The notes under the pieces are model-generated. The model did not search any database, was not told the origin of the DNA, and saw only the letters and a program-made list of their open reading frames with translations. Of a DNA stretch of 64,000 nucleotides, positions 7,897 to 17,205 are shown one piece after another; position 1 is the first letter of the stretch; the number at the start of each line of letters is the position of its first letter. The stretch spans positions 5,332,001-5,396,000 of the forward strand of contig NZ_CP030053.1 in the NCBI RefSeq assembly GCF_004114955.1, read 5' to 3'. Both the position numbers and the translations under genes were made by a program. Origin of the DNA: Bradyrhizobium guangzhouense. Lineage in GTDB: Bacteria; Pseudomonadota; Alphaproteobacteria; Rhizobiales; Xanthobacteraceae.

Positions 7897-9321
7897 ATGC
7901 AAGCCATCCTCACCGGCGAAAGCACGCTCGTCATCGCGATGATCGTCGCCTATATCGCTTTCACCTCCTGGCTCACCTTCAAGCTGCGCAGCCGAACCAG
8001 CGATCAGTTCATGACCGCTTCGCGCGCGATGCCCGCCGTCGTCGTCGGCGTGCTGATGATGAGCGAGTTCGTCGGCGCCAAATCGACCGTCGGCACCGCG
8101 CAGGAGGCGTTCCAGTCGGGCATGGCCGCAGGGTGGGCCGTGCTCGGCGCCTCGATCGGCTTCCTGCTGTTCGGCTTCTTCATGGTGAAGAAGCTCTACA
8201 ACTCGGGCGAATACACCATCTCTGCGGCGATCGCGCAGAAATACGGCAAGTCGACCATGCTCACGGTGTCGGTGATCATGATCTACGCGCTGCTGCTGGT
8301 GAATGTCGGCAATTACGTCAGCGGCGCCGCGGCAATCGCCACCGCACTGCATGTCAGCCTACCGGTCGCGATGTGCATCATCGCCCTGGTCTCGACCTTC
8401 TACTACGTGTTCGGCGGCCTGAAGGGCGTCGCCTGGGTGACGATCCTGCACAGTGCCATCAAGGTGGTCGGCGTCATCATCATCTTTGCGGTCGCGATGT
8501 CGCTGACCGGCGGCATCGCGCCGATGCAGGCAAAGCTGCCGGCCTATTATTTCAGCTGGGACGGCAAGATCGGCTTTGCCACCATCTTCGCCTGGACCTT
8601 CGGCACCGTCGGCGCGATTTTCTCGACCCAGTTCATCGTGCAGGCGGTCGCCTCGACGCCGAGCGCCGATGAGGCACGCAAGGCGACCTTCTATGCCGCC
8701 GCGTTCTGCCTGCCGCTCGGCTTCCTGCTCGCCCTGATCGGCGTCGCGGCGAAGTTCCTCTACCCCGACATGAAGAGCCTCTACGCGCTGCCGGTGTTCC
8801 TCGAAAAGATGCCGCCGCTGGCTTCCGCTTTCGTGACGACCTCGCTGGTCGCCTCGATCTTCGTCAGCGTCTGCACCGTGGCGCTCGCGATCGCGTCGCT
8901 GGTCGTGCGCGATTTCTACGTGCCCTATTGGCAGCCGACGCCGGAGCGCGAGCTGAAGATGACGCGCCTGTTCTCGATCGTGATCGCGATCGTGCCGCTG
9001 GTGTTCGTGTTCTTCATTCCGGAGATCCTGAAACTGTCGTTCTTCACCCGCGCGCTGCGGCTGTCGATCACGATGGTGGCGATGCTGGGCTTCTATCTGC
9101 CGCTGTTCGCCAGCAACCGCGGCGCCACCGCCGGCCTGATCGGCGCGGCGGTCTCGACCACGGTCTGGTACGTGCTCGGCAATCCCTTCGGCATCGACAA
9201 CATGTACATCGCCGCAGTGACACCGCTGCTGGTGATGGCGATCGAGCGCCTGGTCATGGGTGCCGCGCCCGCCGCTCCGGCCGCGCAATCCAATGCCTTG
9301 GTCGAGAGGACTTCGACGTGA
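7897..9321 (+). CDS. Sodium:solute symporter (SSS family)
   Basis: A 474-residue inner-membrane protein with about 13 hydrophobic segments. The SSS-type core is visible in FVGAKSTVGTAQEAF (residues about 54-68) and in the GAIFSTQFIVQAVAST stretch, which sits where the family carries its sodium- and substrate-site helix. The start at ATG 7897 follows AGAGGAAAC. The last 4 bases (GTGA) overlap the start of the sialidase-like gene, so the carrier and the two downstream enzymes are one operon, presumably importing what they process. The substrate is unknown; family members carry sialic acid, proline, sugars or carboxylates. Confidence 0.85.
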   Translation: MQAILTGESTLVIAMIVAYIAFTSWLTFKLRSRTSDQFMTASRAMPAVVVGVLMMSEFVGAKSTVGTAQEAFQSGMAAGWAVLGASIGFLLFGFFMVKKLYNSGEYTISAAIAQKYGKSTMLTVSVIMIYALLLVNVGNYVSGAAAIATALHVSLPVAMCIIALVSTFYYVFGGLKGVAWVTILHSAIKVVGVIIIFAVAMSLTGGIAPMQAKLPAYYFSWDGKIGFATIFAWTFGTVGAIFSTQFIVQAVASTPSADEARKATFYAAAFCLPLGFLLALIGVAAKFLYPDMKSLYALPVFLEKMPPLASAFVTTSLVASIFVSVCTVALAIASLVVRDFYVPYWQPTPERELKMTRLFSIVIAIVPLVFVFFIPEILKLSFFTRALRLSITMVAMLGFYLPLFASNRGATAGLIGAAVSTTVWYVLGNPFGIDNMYIAAVTPLLVMAIERLVMGAAPAAPAAQSNALVERTST

Positions 9322-10502
9322 TTTCCGAACTCGAGATCACGGCCGACGGCGCCGTTCGCAAGGCGGCCGGCGACCCTGACAGGTTCGACGCCTTCATCCC
9401 CTCGCCCTGCGTGCAGAACCACGCCGCCAATCTGATGCCGCTCGCCAATGGCGATCTTGCCTGCGTTTGGTTCGGCGGCACGCAGGAGGGCATGTCCGAT
9501 ATCTCGGTGTATTTCTCGCGGCTTCCGCGCGGGGCAACGCAATGGTCGCCGGCGGAGAAGCTGTCCGACGATCCCGGCCGCTCCGAGCAGAACCCGGTGC
9601 TGTTCCCGGCCCCCGACGGCACGCTGTGGCTGATGTGGACGGCGCAGCTCGCCGGCAACCAGGACACCGCCATCATCCGCCGCCGCCTCTCGCGTGACCA
9701 CGGCAAGAGCTGGGGCCCGATCGAGACGCTATTCCCCGAACATCGCGGCCGCGGCACCTTCATCCGTCAGCCGATCGTCGTGCTCGACAATGGCGACTGG
9801 CTGTTGCCGGTGTTCTATTGCCACAGCACGCCGGGCAAGAAATGGAACGGCGACGAGGACACCAGCGCGGTGAAGATCTCGTCCGATGCCGGTGCGACCT
9901 GGCGCGATGTGGATGTCCCGGGCAGCCGCGGCTGCGTGCATATGAGCATCGTGCGCCTCGACGACGGCTCGCTGCTGGCGATGTATCGCAGCCGCTGGGC
10001 CGACAACATCTATCAGAGCCGGTCGATCGATCACGGCCGCACCTGGTCGGCGCCCGTGGCGACCGCGCTGCCGAACAACAACTCCTCGATTCAGTTGACG
10101 CGGCTCGGCAACGGCCATCTCGCTTTGGTTTTCAACGATTCCAGCTCCAAGGATGCGACCGGGCGCCGCCTCTCGCTCTATGACGAGATCGAGGACGATC
10201 TGCCGCCCGTACTCGCGGGTGATGGCAGCAAGACGGTTGATCGCACCGCGTTCTGGGGCGCGCCGCGGGCACCGATGACGCTGGCGATCTCGGCTGACGG
10301 CGGGAAGAGCTGGCGCAAGCGCAATGTCGAGATCGGCGACGGTTATTGCATGACCAACAATTCGCGCGACCAGACCAACCGCGAACTGTCCTACCCCAGC
10401 GTCAAACAGACCGCCGACGGCGCGATCCACATGGCCTTCACCTTCCATCGCCGCGCCATCAAATATGTCCGCGTGAGCGAACCATGGGTGACGCGGGGCT
10501 GA
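9318..10502 (+). CDS. Sialidase-like beta-propeller protein with Asp boxes
   Basis: A 394-residue protein with no signal peptide. Four Asp-box motifs (S-x-D-x-G-x-[TS]-W) are visible: SRDHGKSW, SSDAGATW, SIDHGRTW and SADGGKSW, the hallmark of six-bladed sialidase/BNR propellers. An FIRQP near residue 150 recalls the sialidase FRIP arginine motif, although the position is not canonical. Being cytoplasmic and fused to a symporter operon, it may act on an imported compound rather than on surface glycans. GTG 9318 is the start because it overlaps the upstream stop. True sialidase activity is unproven; another glycoside hydrolase or lyase is possible. Confidence 0.75.
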   Translation: MISELEITADGAVRKAAGDPDRFDAFIPSPCVQNHAANLMPLANGDLACVWFGGTQEGMSDISVYFSRLPRGATQWSPAEKLSDDPGRSEQNPVLFPAPDGTLWLMWTAQLAGNQDTAIIRRRLSRDHGKSWGPIETLFPEHRGRGTFIRQPIVVLDNGDWLLPVFYCHSTPGKKWNGDEDTSAVKISSDAGATWRDVDVPGSRGCVHMSIVRLDDGSLLAMYRSRWADNIYQSRSIDHGRTWSAPVATALPNNNSSIQLTRLGNGHLALVFNDSSSKDATGRRLSLYDEIEDDLPPVLAGDGSKTVDRTAFWGAPRAPMTLAISADGGKSWRKRNVEIGDGYCMTNNSRDQTNRELSYPSVKQTADGAIHMAFTFHRRAIKYVRVSEPWVTRG

Positions 10503-10506
10503 GCAC

Positions 10507-11187
10507 ATGGACAAGCGGCCGCACGCGCTCGTCACGGGCGCCAGCTCGGGGATCGGCGCTGCGATCGTCGAGCGCCTGCTGCGCGACGGCTGGCAAGTCA
10601 CCGGGATCAGTCGCCGGCCTGTCACGTTCGACCATCCGGCGTTCGACCATCTCGCGCTCGATCTCGCCGATGTCGCGGCGATTGCGAGCGCCGTCGCTCA
10701 ACTCGCGCCGACGGCGCTGGTTCACGCCGCCGGCCTGCTGAAGGTCGCCCCGCTCGGATCGCTCGACCATGACGACGGCGCCGCGATGTGGCGGCTGCAT
10801 GTCGACGTCGCCGAACGTCTCGCCGACGCGCTGGCGCCGCGCCTGCCGAACGGAGGGCGCATCGTCTTCATCGGTAGCCGCACCGCCTCGGGCGCGGCTG
10901 GCCGCGGGCAGTATGCCGCGACGAAGGCGGCGTTGGTGGCGCTGGCGCGGTCCTGGGCCGCCGAACTCGCGCCGCGTGGAATCACCGTCAACGTCGTCGC
11001 GCCCGCCGCGACGGAGACGCCGATGCTGAAGGACCCCACGCGCGCCACCGTCGCGCCAAAACTGCCGCCGATCGGCCGCTTCATCCAGCCGGAGGAAGTC
11101 GCCGCCGCCGTGGCCTTCCTGCTTTCGGACGAAGCGGCTGCCATCACCGGCCAGCAACTCGTGATCTGTGGCGGCAGCTCGCTGTAG
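10507..11187 (+). CDS. Short-chain dehydrogenase/reductase (SDR)
   Basis: A 226-residue classical SDR. The NAD(P)-binding motif GASSGIG is near residue 12 and the catalytic YAATK near residue 137, with FIGSRTAS supplying the serine region. It ends with ITGQQLVICGGSSL, typical of 3-oxoacyl-reductase-like members. It starts 5 bases after the sialidase-like gene stops and is third in the symporter operon, so it probably oxidises or reduces the sugar-like product of that protein. The substrate is unknown. Confidence 0.85.
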   Translation: MDKRPHALVTGASSGIGAAIVERLLRDGWQVTGISRRPVTFDHPAFDHLALDLADVAAIASAVAQLAPTALVHAAGLLKVAPLGSLDHDDGAAMWRLHVDVAERLADALAPRLPNGGRIVFIGSRTASGAAGRGQYAATKAALVALARSWAAELAPRGITVNVVAPAATETPMLKDPTRATVAPKLPPIGRFIQPEEVAAAVAFLLSDEAAAITGQQLVICGGSSL

Positions 11188-11194
11188 GGCTGGC

Positions 11195-14100
11195 TCACGA
11201 CTCGTCGAGAAGCTCCAGCAGTTCCTCGACCCGTTCGAACGGGGCATCGCGCATCGGGCTGTGGTAGACGACACGATCGCCATCGCGTTGCAGTGATTTC
11301 CCCTTGGATTTCCCCTTGGACTTCCGCAGCCGTCCCGGCAGGAAGGTCGCCGCCACCGCGCTTTGGCCGACGTCGAGACGGATGATGCCCCGGCGCTTGC
11401 AGTCCAGCCGCAGTCGCGCCGCCGCAAAGAAATCGCGGGCGATCTGCGGCAACGGTCCGAAGCGGCGCGAGGTCTCCTCCTCGAGATCGTCGAGATCATC
11501 CTCGCTGGCGCAGCGCGCGGCGCGGGCATAGAGCTCCAGCCGCACCGGGGCGGATTGCACGTAACTCGCGGGCAGCATGTCCGCGACCGGCAGGTTCAGA
11601 TCGGGCACCCACACCACGGACATGCCGTCATCGACCTTCTCCGATGCCATCTTGAGCAGATGGCTGTAGAGCACCGGGCCGAACACCTGGACGTGGCCGG
11701 ATTGCTGCTCCGAGAACAGATCGCCGGCGCCGCGCAGATCGAGATCGCGCTCGCTGATGGCAAAGCCCGCGCCGGGCCGGCTGAACTCTTCCAGCACCTT
11801 GAGCCGCTTCTCTGATTGCCCCGAGGCCGACTCGGTCAGGAGATAAGCGAAGGCGCGGATACCGCCGCGCCCGACACGCCCGCGCAGCTGGTGCAGCTGG
11901 GCGAGACCGAAATTCTCCGGCCAGCAGACCACGATGGTGTTGGCGCGCGGGATATCGAGGCCGCTCTCGACGATGTTGGTGGCGAGCAGCACGTCGGCCT
12001 TGCCTTCGACGAAGGTCATCATGCGCTCGTCGATCTCGTCGGCCGGCAATTTGCCGTGCAGACAGACGATCTTGAGATCGGGCGCCACCGCCTGCACCCG
12101 CGCCAGCATCGGCTCCAGATCCTGGATGCGCGGGCAGATCAAGAAGCTCTGCCCGTGCCGCCGCTGCTCGCGCAGCAGGGCCGAGGCGATGGCGGCATCC
12201 GACAGCGGCGCGATCTTGGTTGCGACCGGAAGCCTGTGCACCGGCGGCGAGGCGATGAGGCTGAGATCCCTGAAGCCGGCAAGACCCGCGGCGAGCGTGC
12301 GCGGGATCGGCGTCGCGCTCATCCAGAGCGTATGCGCATTCTTGGCGAGGCCCGAGAGCTTTGCCTTCTCGGCCGCGCCGAAATGCTGCTCCTCGTCGAT
12401 GATGACCAGGCCGAGATCGTCAAACCTCACGTCCTTCGACGTCAGCGCCTGCGTGCCGACCACGACCTTGATCCGGCCGCTGCGCAGGCCCTCCCTGGTC
12501 TCCCTGACCTCCGCACCCGAGGTGGCGCGCGACAGGCTGCCGACCTCGATATCGAGCGGCGCGAACCGTTTGCGGAAGGTCGCGACGTGCTGCCTCGCCA
12601 GCACGGTCGTCGGCACCGCGATCGCGACCTGCTTGCCCGAAAGCACCACGGCCGCCGCCGCGCGCAGCGCCACCTCGGTCTTGCCGAAGCCGACGTCGCC
12701 GCAGATCACGCGGTCCATGGGATGGCCGGATGCGAGATCGTCCAGCACGTCGTGGATCGCCTTGGCCTGGTCGATGGTCGTGAAATAGGGAAAGCGGGCG
12801 ACGAATTTTTCGTAAGGCGCCCCCGGCGGCACCAGCTTGGCCGCCTTGCGCCGCTTGCGCTGGCTGATGTGCTTGGCAAGCACCTTGCCGGCGGCCCGGA
12901 TCTCCTGCTCGGCCTCGCTGCGGCGCGCCCACCATGTGCTGCCATCCGCCTTGTCGAGCGCGAGCTTGCCGCGCTCGGTCGAGTAGGGCCACATCTGCGC
13001 CAGATCAGGCGGCGGCACGAGGACCGCATTGTCGCCGGCGAAGGAAAGCCGGACCATCTCGCGCATGGCCCCGCCGCCGGTATTGACGGTCTGCAAGCCA
13101 TCGAGCACGCCGATGCCGCGCTGCAGATGCACGACCACCGTGCCCTGCTCCGGCACGTCGGCATGATCGAACGCCGCGCTCCAGCTTCGCGCCATCGGCT
13201 GCGGATGATGCGCGCGGCTGCCGAGCACGTCGGTCGCGGTCAGGACGATTGCAGGCTTCTTGCCAGCAATGACGAAGCCGCCATCGAGATCGGCGAGCAG
13301 CGCCACATCACGATGGCGCGCACTCTCGGCCTCCGCCCAATCGGCGACGCGCTCCGTCTTGACGCCGCTCATCCGCTCCATCGCGCGCAAATCCTCCTCC
13401 TGCGCGGCGACGAAGACGAAGCGCGAGCCGGCGCGCCTGATCTCCTCGACGAAGGCGCGCAGGGCCTTCCTGGCGGACGACAGTTTCGAGAATTCCGGTG
13501 TCGGCTGGAATGGAGAGGTGCGCGCCAGCACCTTCATCCCGCGGGTCGCCTGCTTCCAGTCGCTGCGCCCCAGATATTCGCGCTCCCTGTCGGCGCGGCT
13601 AGCTGCCTCCTCGATCGTGCTCAACCAGGCATCGGCATGCACGGCAACGCCGGCATCCGCAATCCACTTCGCCTTGCCGCAATAGTCGAACAGCGTCGCA
13701 CGCCTGGCGCGCGCGCCTGACAGTGCCGTTCGTTCCGACATGGGATCGACGAGCAGCTCCCTGGTCTCGAAGATGATGTCGTGCTGTTGCGGGTCGAACG
13801 CCACGATCCGCTTGATGGCGCGGCCGGAATGCTCGACCCGGAACGGCCCCAGCGCGCCGGCCGGGAAAATCTCGAAGGTCTGGCCGTGAAACAGCGCGCC
13901 GCCCGGATAATCCGGCTCGTCGTCGAGATCATAGCCCAGCTCTTCCAGGCGGGTGCGAAGCTCGCTCTCGGAAAACGCGCCGCCGACCTTCAGACTGGTG
14001 TTCAGACGCAACAGGCTCGCCGGCGGCGGCAGGCGCTCCATCACGGCTTCAGCCGTGGAGATGAGAAAGATCGGCTGTTTGGCCTTGGCCAGGCGCCGCA

Positions 14101-14539
14101 GCACCGAAGCTCTGCGGCCCGCGATCTCGCGCGATGGTTCCAACTGATCGAACGGCAGGGTGTTCAGCCGCGGAAACACCAGGACCTCGCAAGACGGATC
14201 CAGCGCGTGAATGACGCTGCCGAGCCGCTCCGCCCTGTTCTCGCTCTCGGCGAGGAACACGAGACCGCCGCGGCCGGACTCCTTCCATTGCGCCAGCAGG
14301 TGCAGCGCCATCATGCCGAGCGGCGATGACGAGGAGATGGTGGCGCGCTGCGCGCCCTTGCTCGGCTTCGGTGAAGCCTTGCCTGGCGCGCGCCTGCTGG
14401 TCGGACTCTTTGCGAGCGCGCGCTTCTTGGGCGAAGTCTTGACTGCCGCTTTCTTGATTGCCGCGTTCTTGGCTGGCCGCAATGTCTTGGAATGACGCAC
14501 GTGAATCCGTTTCTCGTCGTGGACAGTCGTCAATGCCAC
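11195..14539 (-). CDS. Mfd-like superfamily 2 DNA translocase with basic N-terminal extension
   Basis: A 1114-residue protein. In order: a Lys/Ala/Pro/Ser-rich tail (residues about 14-65, with repeats of the type KKAAVKTSPKK) like a histone H1 tail; UvrB-homology modules; a CarD-like RNA-polymerase-interacting module (VVVHLQRGIGVLDGLQ, about residue 470); Walker A GDVGFGKT (about 611); motif II DEEQH (about 715); and helicase C motifs including the LRGRVGRG region. Typical Mfd is about 1150-1180 residues, so this is nearly full length, but the spacing and tail are unusual. It probably pushes stalled RNA polymerase or repairs DNA as a paralogue of standard Mfd. A GTG at 14539 is the first start; an in-frame GTG at 14500 is possible. 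Confidence 0.8.
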   Translation of the reverse strand: MALTTVHDEKRIHVRHSKTLRPAKNAAIKKAAVKTSPKKRALAKSPTSRRAPGKASPKPSKGAQRATISSSSPLGMMALHLLAQWKESGRGGLVFLAESENRAERLGSVIHALDPSCEVLVFPRLNTLPFDQLEPSREIAGRRASVLRRLAKAKQPIFLISTAEAVMERLPPPASLLRLNTSLKVGGAFSESELRTRLEELGYDLDDEPDYPGGALFHGQTFEIFPAGALGPFRVEHSGRAIKRIVAFDPQQHDIIFETRELLVDPMSERTALSGARARRATLFDYCGKAKWIADAGVAVHADAWLSTIEEAASRADREREYLGRSDWKQATRGMKVLARTSPFQPTPEFSKLSSARKALRAFVEEIRRAGSRFVFVAAQEEDLRAMERMSGVKTERVADWAEAESARHRDVALLADLDGGFVIAGKKPAIVLTATDVLGSRAHHPQPMARSWSAAFDHADVPEQGTVVVHLQRGIGVLDGLQTVNTGGGAMREMVRLSFAGDNAVLVPPPDLAQMWPYSTERGKLALDKADGSTWWARRSEAEQEIRAAGKVLAKHISQRKRRKAAKLVPPGAPYEKFVARFPYFTTIDQAKAIHDVLDDLASGHPMDRVICGDVGFGKTEVALRAAAAVVLSGKQVAIAVPTTVLARQHVATFRKRFAPLDIEVGSLSRATSGAEVRETREGLRSGRIKVVVGTQALTSKDVRFDDLGLVIIDEEQHFGAAEKAKLSGLAKNAHTLWMSATPIPRTLAAGLAGFRDLSLIASPPVHRLPVATKIAPLSDAAIASALLREQRRHGQSFLICPRIQDLEPMLARVQAVAPDLKIVCLHGKLPADEIDERMMTFVEGKADVLLATNIVESGLDIPRANTIVVCWPENFGLAQLHQLRGRVGRGGIRAFAYLLTESASGQSEKRLKVLEEFSRPGAGFAISERDLDLRGAGDLFSEQQSGHVQVFGPVLYSHLLKMASEKVDDGMSVVWVPDLNLPVADMLPASYVQSAPVRLELYARAARCASEDDLDDLEEETSRRFGPLPQIARDFFAAARLRLDCKRRGIIRLDVGQSAVAATFLPGRLRKSKGKSKGKSLQRDGDRVVYHSPMRDAPFERVEELLELLDES

Positions 14540-14728
14540 GCGCCGCCGAGCTCATTGATGATTCGGTTGCGAATGGTCATGCATATGGGATGGGGCGCAC
14601 GAACATGCGCCTCTCCTCCAACCTCGTGCGACGCAGAGGTCGCCGGCCAACGCACAATGCGCGAGGATGAGCCGCCAGTCGTCTAGCAGACGCGCGGGCT
14701 GATTTCCACCGTCGTGATCACGTCGCGG

Positions 14729-15916
14729 CTAAATGATGCCGCCCTGCCGCAGCGCTGCAATCGCGGCCTTGTCATAGCCGAGTTCCGCCAGCACGGAATC
14801 AGTGTGCTCGCCGAGCGTCGGCGGACGCGATGCGATCTCGCCGGGCGTTTCCGAGAGGCGGACGGCGGCGCGCGCGACCGGCGCCTGCTTCGGCAAGCCG
14901 GGATAGTCGATGCCTTGCAAAAATCCGGCGGCGCGAATGTGCGGATGATCCAGCGCCTGCTGCGGGCTCAAGACGGGTCCGGTGGGGATCATCGCCTTGC
15001 CGAGGGTATCCACAGCTTCCTGCGTGGTGCGGATCGCGCACCAGCGCGCCATGCGCTCGCTGATGACGGGGCCGTTATTGCCGCGGCTGATGTCGTCGGC
15101 AAAGCGCGGATCGTTCAACCAAAGCTCCTCCTCGCCCATCAGCTTCGCCCAGCGCTTGAACAGCGGATGACCGGTGACCTGGCACAGCACCCAGCCATCC
15201 CTCGTGCGGTAGATATCCGCGGGCGCTGCGGTCTGGCCGAGATTGCCTGTCGGAACGCGGTTGACGTTGATGACCGCCTGCTCGATCAGCGTGGCATTGG
15301 TGAAGGACAAGGCGGTCGCCAGCAGCGCGCCCTCGACGATCTGCCCGCGTCCGGATTTGCCGCGCTCGATCAGGGCGGCAAGCGTCCCGAAGGCGCAATG
15401 CAGCGCGGTGCCGAAATCGACCCAGTTCACCGCGGCCCGATACGGCGGATCGCCCGCGCCGGTCATATAGACCGAGCCCGACATGACCTGGCCGACACCA
15501 TCGAAGCCGACGCGGTCGGACCAGGGGCCCGGCCCGCCGAACGCGGTCGCCGTCGTCAGGATGATGTCCGGCTTGATCGCCTTGAGGGACTCATAGTCGA
15601 GCTTCATCGCACGCAAGGTCTGCGGCGGCAGATTGGCGACGACGACATCAGCGGTCGCCACCAGCTTGCGCATCACCTCCTGTCCCTCCGTCGTCATCGG
15701 ATCGAGCGTGATGCACTTCTTGTTGCGGTTGATCTGGAGGAACAGCGCGCCCTCGCCGCCTTCGCCGATCGGCGCCACGAAACGATCCTCGCTGCCGTCG
15801 CGCTTCTCCACGCGAATGACCTCGGCGCCGAACTCGGCCAGCAATGTCGCGCAATAGGGCCCCGCGATATAGCGCCCGAAATCGAGGACGCGCACGCCGT
15901 CCAGAACTCCCCCCAT
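14729..15916 (-). CDS. CaiB/BaiF family class III CoA-transferase
   Basis: A 395-residue protein. The N-terminal CoA-transferase III fold is clear (VRVLDFGRYIAGPYC, then EVIRVEKRDGSEDRF). The catalytic aspartate lies in NWVDFGTAL, near residue 170. Members move CoA between organic acids (formyl-, oxalyl-, carnitine- or succinyl-CoA); the partner acid is not evident. The ATG at 15916 is preferred over 15925, because AAGGA sits at good spacing for it but directly abuts the earlier ATG. Upstream on the opposite strand is the VOC protein, divergently arranged. The 189 bases to the Mfd-like gene show nothing recognisable. Confidence 0.85.
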   Translation of the reverse strand: MGGVLDGVRVLDFGRYIAGPYCATLLAEFGAEVIRVEKRDGSEDRFVAPIGEGGEGALFLQINRNKKCITLDPMTTEGQEVMRKLVATADVVVANLPPQTLRAMKLDYESLKAIKPDIILTTATAFGGPGPWSDRVGFDGVGQVMSGSVYMTGAGDPPYRAAVNWVDFGTALHCAFGTLAALIERGKSGRGQIVEGALLATALSFTNATLIEQAVINVNRVPTGNLGQTAAPADIYRTRDGWVLCQVTGHPLFKRWAKLMGEEELWLNDPRFADDISRGNNGPVISERMARWCAIRTTQEAVDTLGKAMIPTGPVLSPQQALDHPHIRAAGFLQGIDYPGLPKQAPVARAAVRLSETPGEIASRPPTLGEHTDSVLAELGYDKAAIAALRQGGII

Positions 15917-16087
15917 CGACCTCATTCCTTATGTCGTTCCAGCCAGATTACAGGGAATGGGTGCCGCGGCAAGGTGGCAGCGCACAACATGCCCTGCTCT
16001 CAAGATGTGATCGGGCAAGTGTTTCGGCTGGCGGAAATTCTGCTCTAGTATGGAGCCTCTAGTCCCTCCAGCCAGAAGCGCACACCT

Positions 16088-16975
16088 ATGCCGCAACAAT
16101 TCGACCGATCCGCAGAAGATCTCGGCAACGCCATCCATTTCGAGCACGTCAACATCACGGTTCCGGATCAGCGCCTCGCCACGCTGTTCTACGTCACCGG
16201 TCTCGGGCTGACCCGCGATCCCCATCTGATGGTCTCAGACACCAACATGTGGATCAATGCCGGACGGAGCCAGTTTCATCTGCCCGATGGCAAGGCGCAG
16301 GTGCTGCGCGGCCGTACCGGGCTCGTCATCGAGGGACGCGAGGCGCTGCTGGCGCGACTGGCCTCGGTCAAAAGCAAGCTCGAAGGCACCGCCTTCACCT
16401 ACGCCGAGCACAATGACTATGTCGAGGCGACCTGCCCCTGGGGCAACCGCATCCGCATCCACGAGCCCGACGCGGCGCGCTTCGGGCGCATCACGCTCGG
16501 TATCCCCTATGTCGAGTTCGATGTGCCCACGGGATCGGCGCAGGCGATCTGCGCCTTCTACCCTGAAATCATGGGCATGCCCGCGGCCCTGCGCAACGGT
16601 GACGGCAAGGTCGCCGCGGTGCAGACCGGCCGCGACCAGCACCTCCTGTTCCGCGAGACCGATCGGCCGCAGCCCTTCTATGACGGCCATCATGTGCAGA
16701 TGTACATCACCGACTTCTCGGGCCCCTATCGCAAGCTGCTGGCGCGCGATTTGATCTCGCGCGAGGACAATCAGTACCAGTACCGCTTCTGCGACATCGT
16801 CGATCTCGACAGCGGCAAGCCTGTCTTCACCGTCGAGCACGAAGTGCGCAGCGCGACCCACCCGATGTTCATGCGGCCGCTGGTCAATCGCAATCCCGCC
16901 GTCAACAACCGCAACTACGCCTACGGCCACGACCAGGCATCGTGGGCGATGGGACCGGATCAATACGAGGGTTAG
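16088..16975 (+). CDS. Two-domain VOC (glyoxalase/dioxygenase superfamily) protein
   Basis: A 295-residue protein. It contains two vicinal-oxygen-chelate modules, the first near residues 17-125 (FEHVNITVPDQRLATLFYV) and the second near 139-220 (PYVEFDVPTGSAQAICAFY). The metal-binding His/Glu set is partly visible (FEHVNI, RIHEPD, HHVQMYI). It may be a lyase, dioxygenase or isomerase; no specific function can be given. The C-terminal tail is rich in Asn. A 29-base tRNA-like fragment begins 9 bases after its stop. Confidence 0.7.
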   Translation: MPQQFDRSAEDLGNAIHFEHVNITVPDQRLATLFYVTGLGLTRDPHLMVSDTNMWINAGRSQFHLPDGKAQVLRGRTGLVIEGREALLARLASVKSKLEGTAFTYAEHNDYVEATCPWGNRIRIHEPDAARFGRITLGIPYVEFDVPTGSAQAICAFYPEIMGMPAALRNGDGKVAAVQTGRDQHLLFRETDRPQPFYDGHHVQMYITDFSGPYRKLLARDLISREDNQYQYRFCDIVDLDSGKPVFTVEHEVRSATHPMFMRPLVNRNPAVNNRNYAYGHDQASWAMGPDQYEG

Positions 16976-16983
16976 GGCGCACC

Positions 16984-17012
16984 TGGCCGGGGCGGGAGGG
17001 AACGAACCTCCG
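16984..17012 (-). pseudogene. tRNA-Gln 3'-end fragment (attachment-site-like duplicate)
   Basis: On the minus strand this reads as a T arm and acceptor end finishing in CCA, and 27 of 29 bases match the 3' part of the intact tRNA-Gln at 22350-22424 (two mismatches: the acceptor's last A to G, and one T-loop base). The T stem GGAGG/CCTCC is intact. No D arm or anticodon follows. Orientation and position are what site-specific insertion into a tRNA 3' end leaves at the distal end of an island, here the 5.3 kb up to the intact gene. The comparison is seen; the history is inference. Confidence 0.65.
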
Positions 17013-17205
17013 CCGCCAAAGGCGCCCACCATTGCTGAGGATGCGCTGCACTGTTGGGAGACAGCGCGCAAAGTGCCTGCATGGCGCTCAAAAACGCGCT
17101 CGGCCTCGGAGATGCGCCCGGCCCGCAGCGCGGTCACTTCCAACGAGTTGACGCTGCGGGGCGCGCTAATATACTAGTGTTCCAATTCTAAGATGGGAGG
17201 AAAGT

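Noticed and set aside
11816..13720. A 634-codon frame on the plus strand opposite the Mfd-like gene
   Set aside because: It is antisense to a clear helicase gene and has Arg/Ala/Gly-rich shadow composition with no domain motifs.
16235..17143. A 302-codon minus-strand frame reaching into the region before the GntR gene
   Set aside because: Its larger part is antisense to the VOC gene; the short upstream part looks protein-like but is too little to call.
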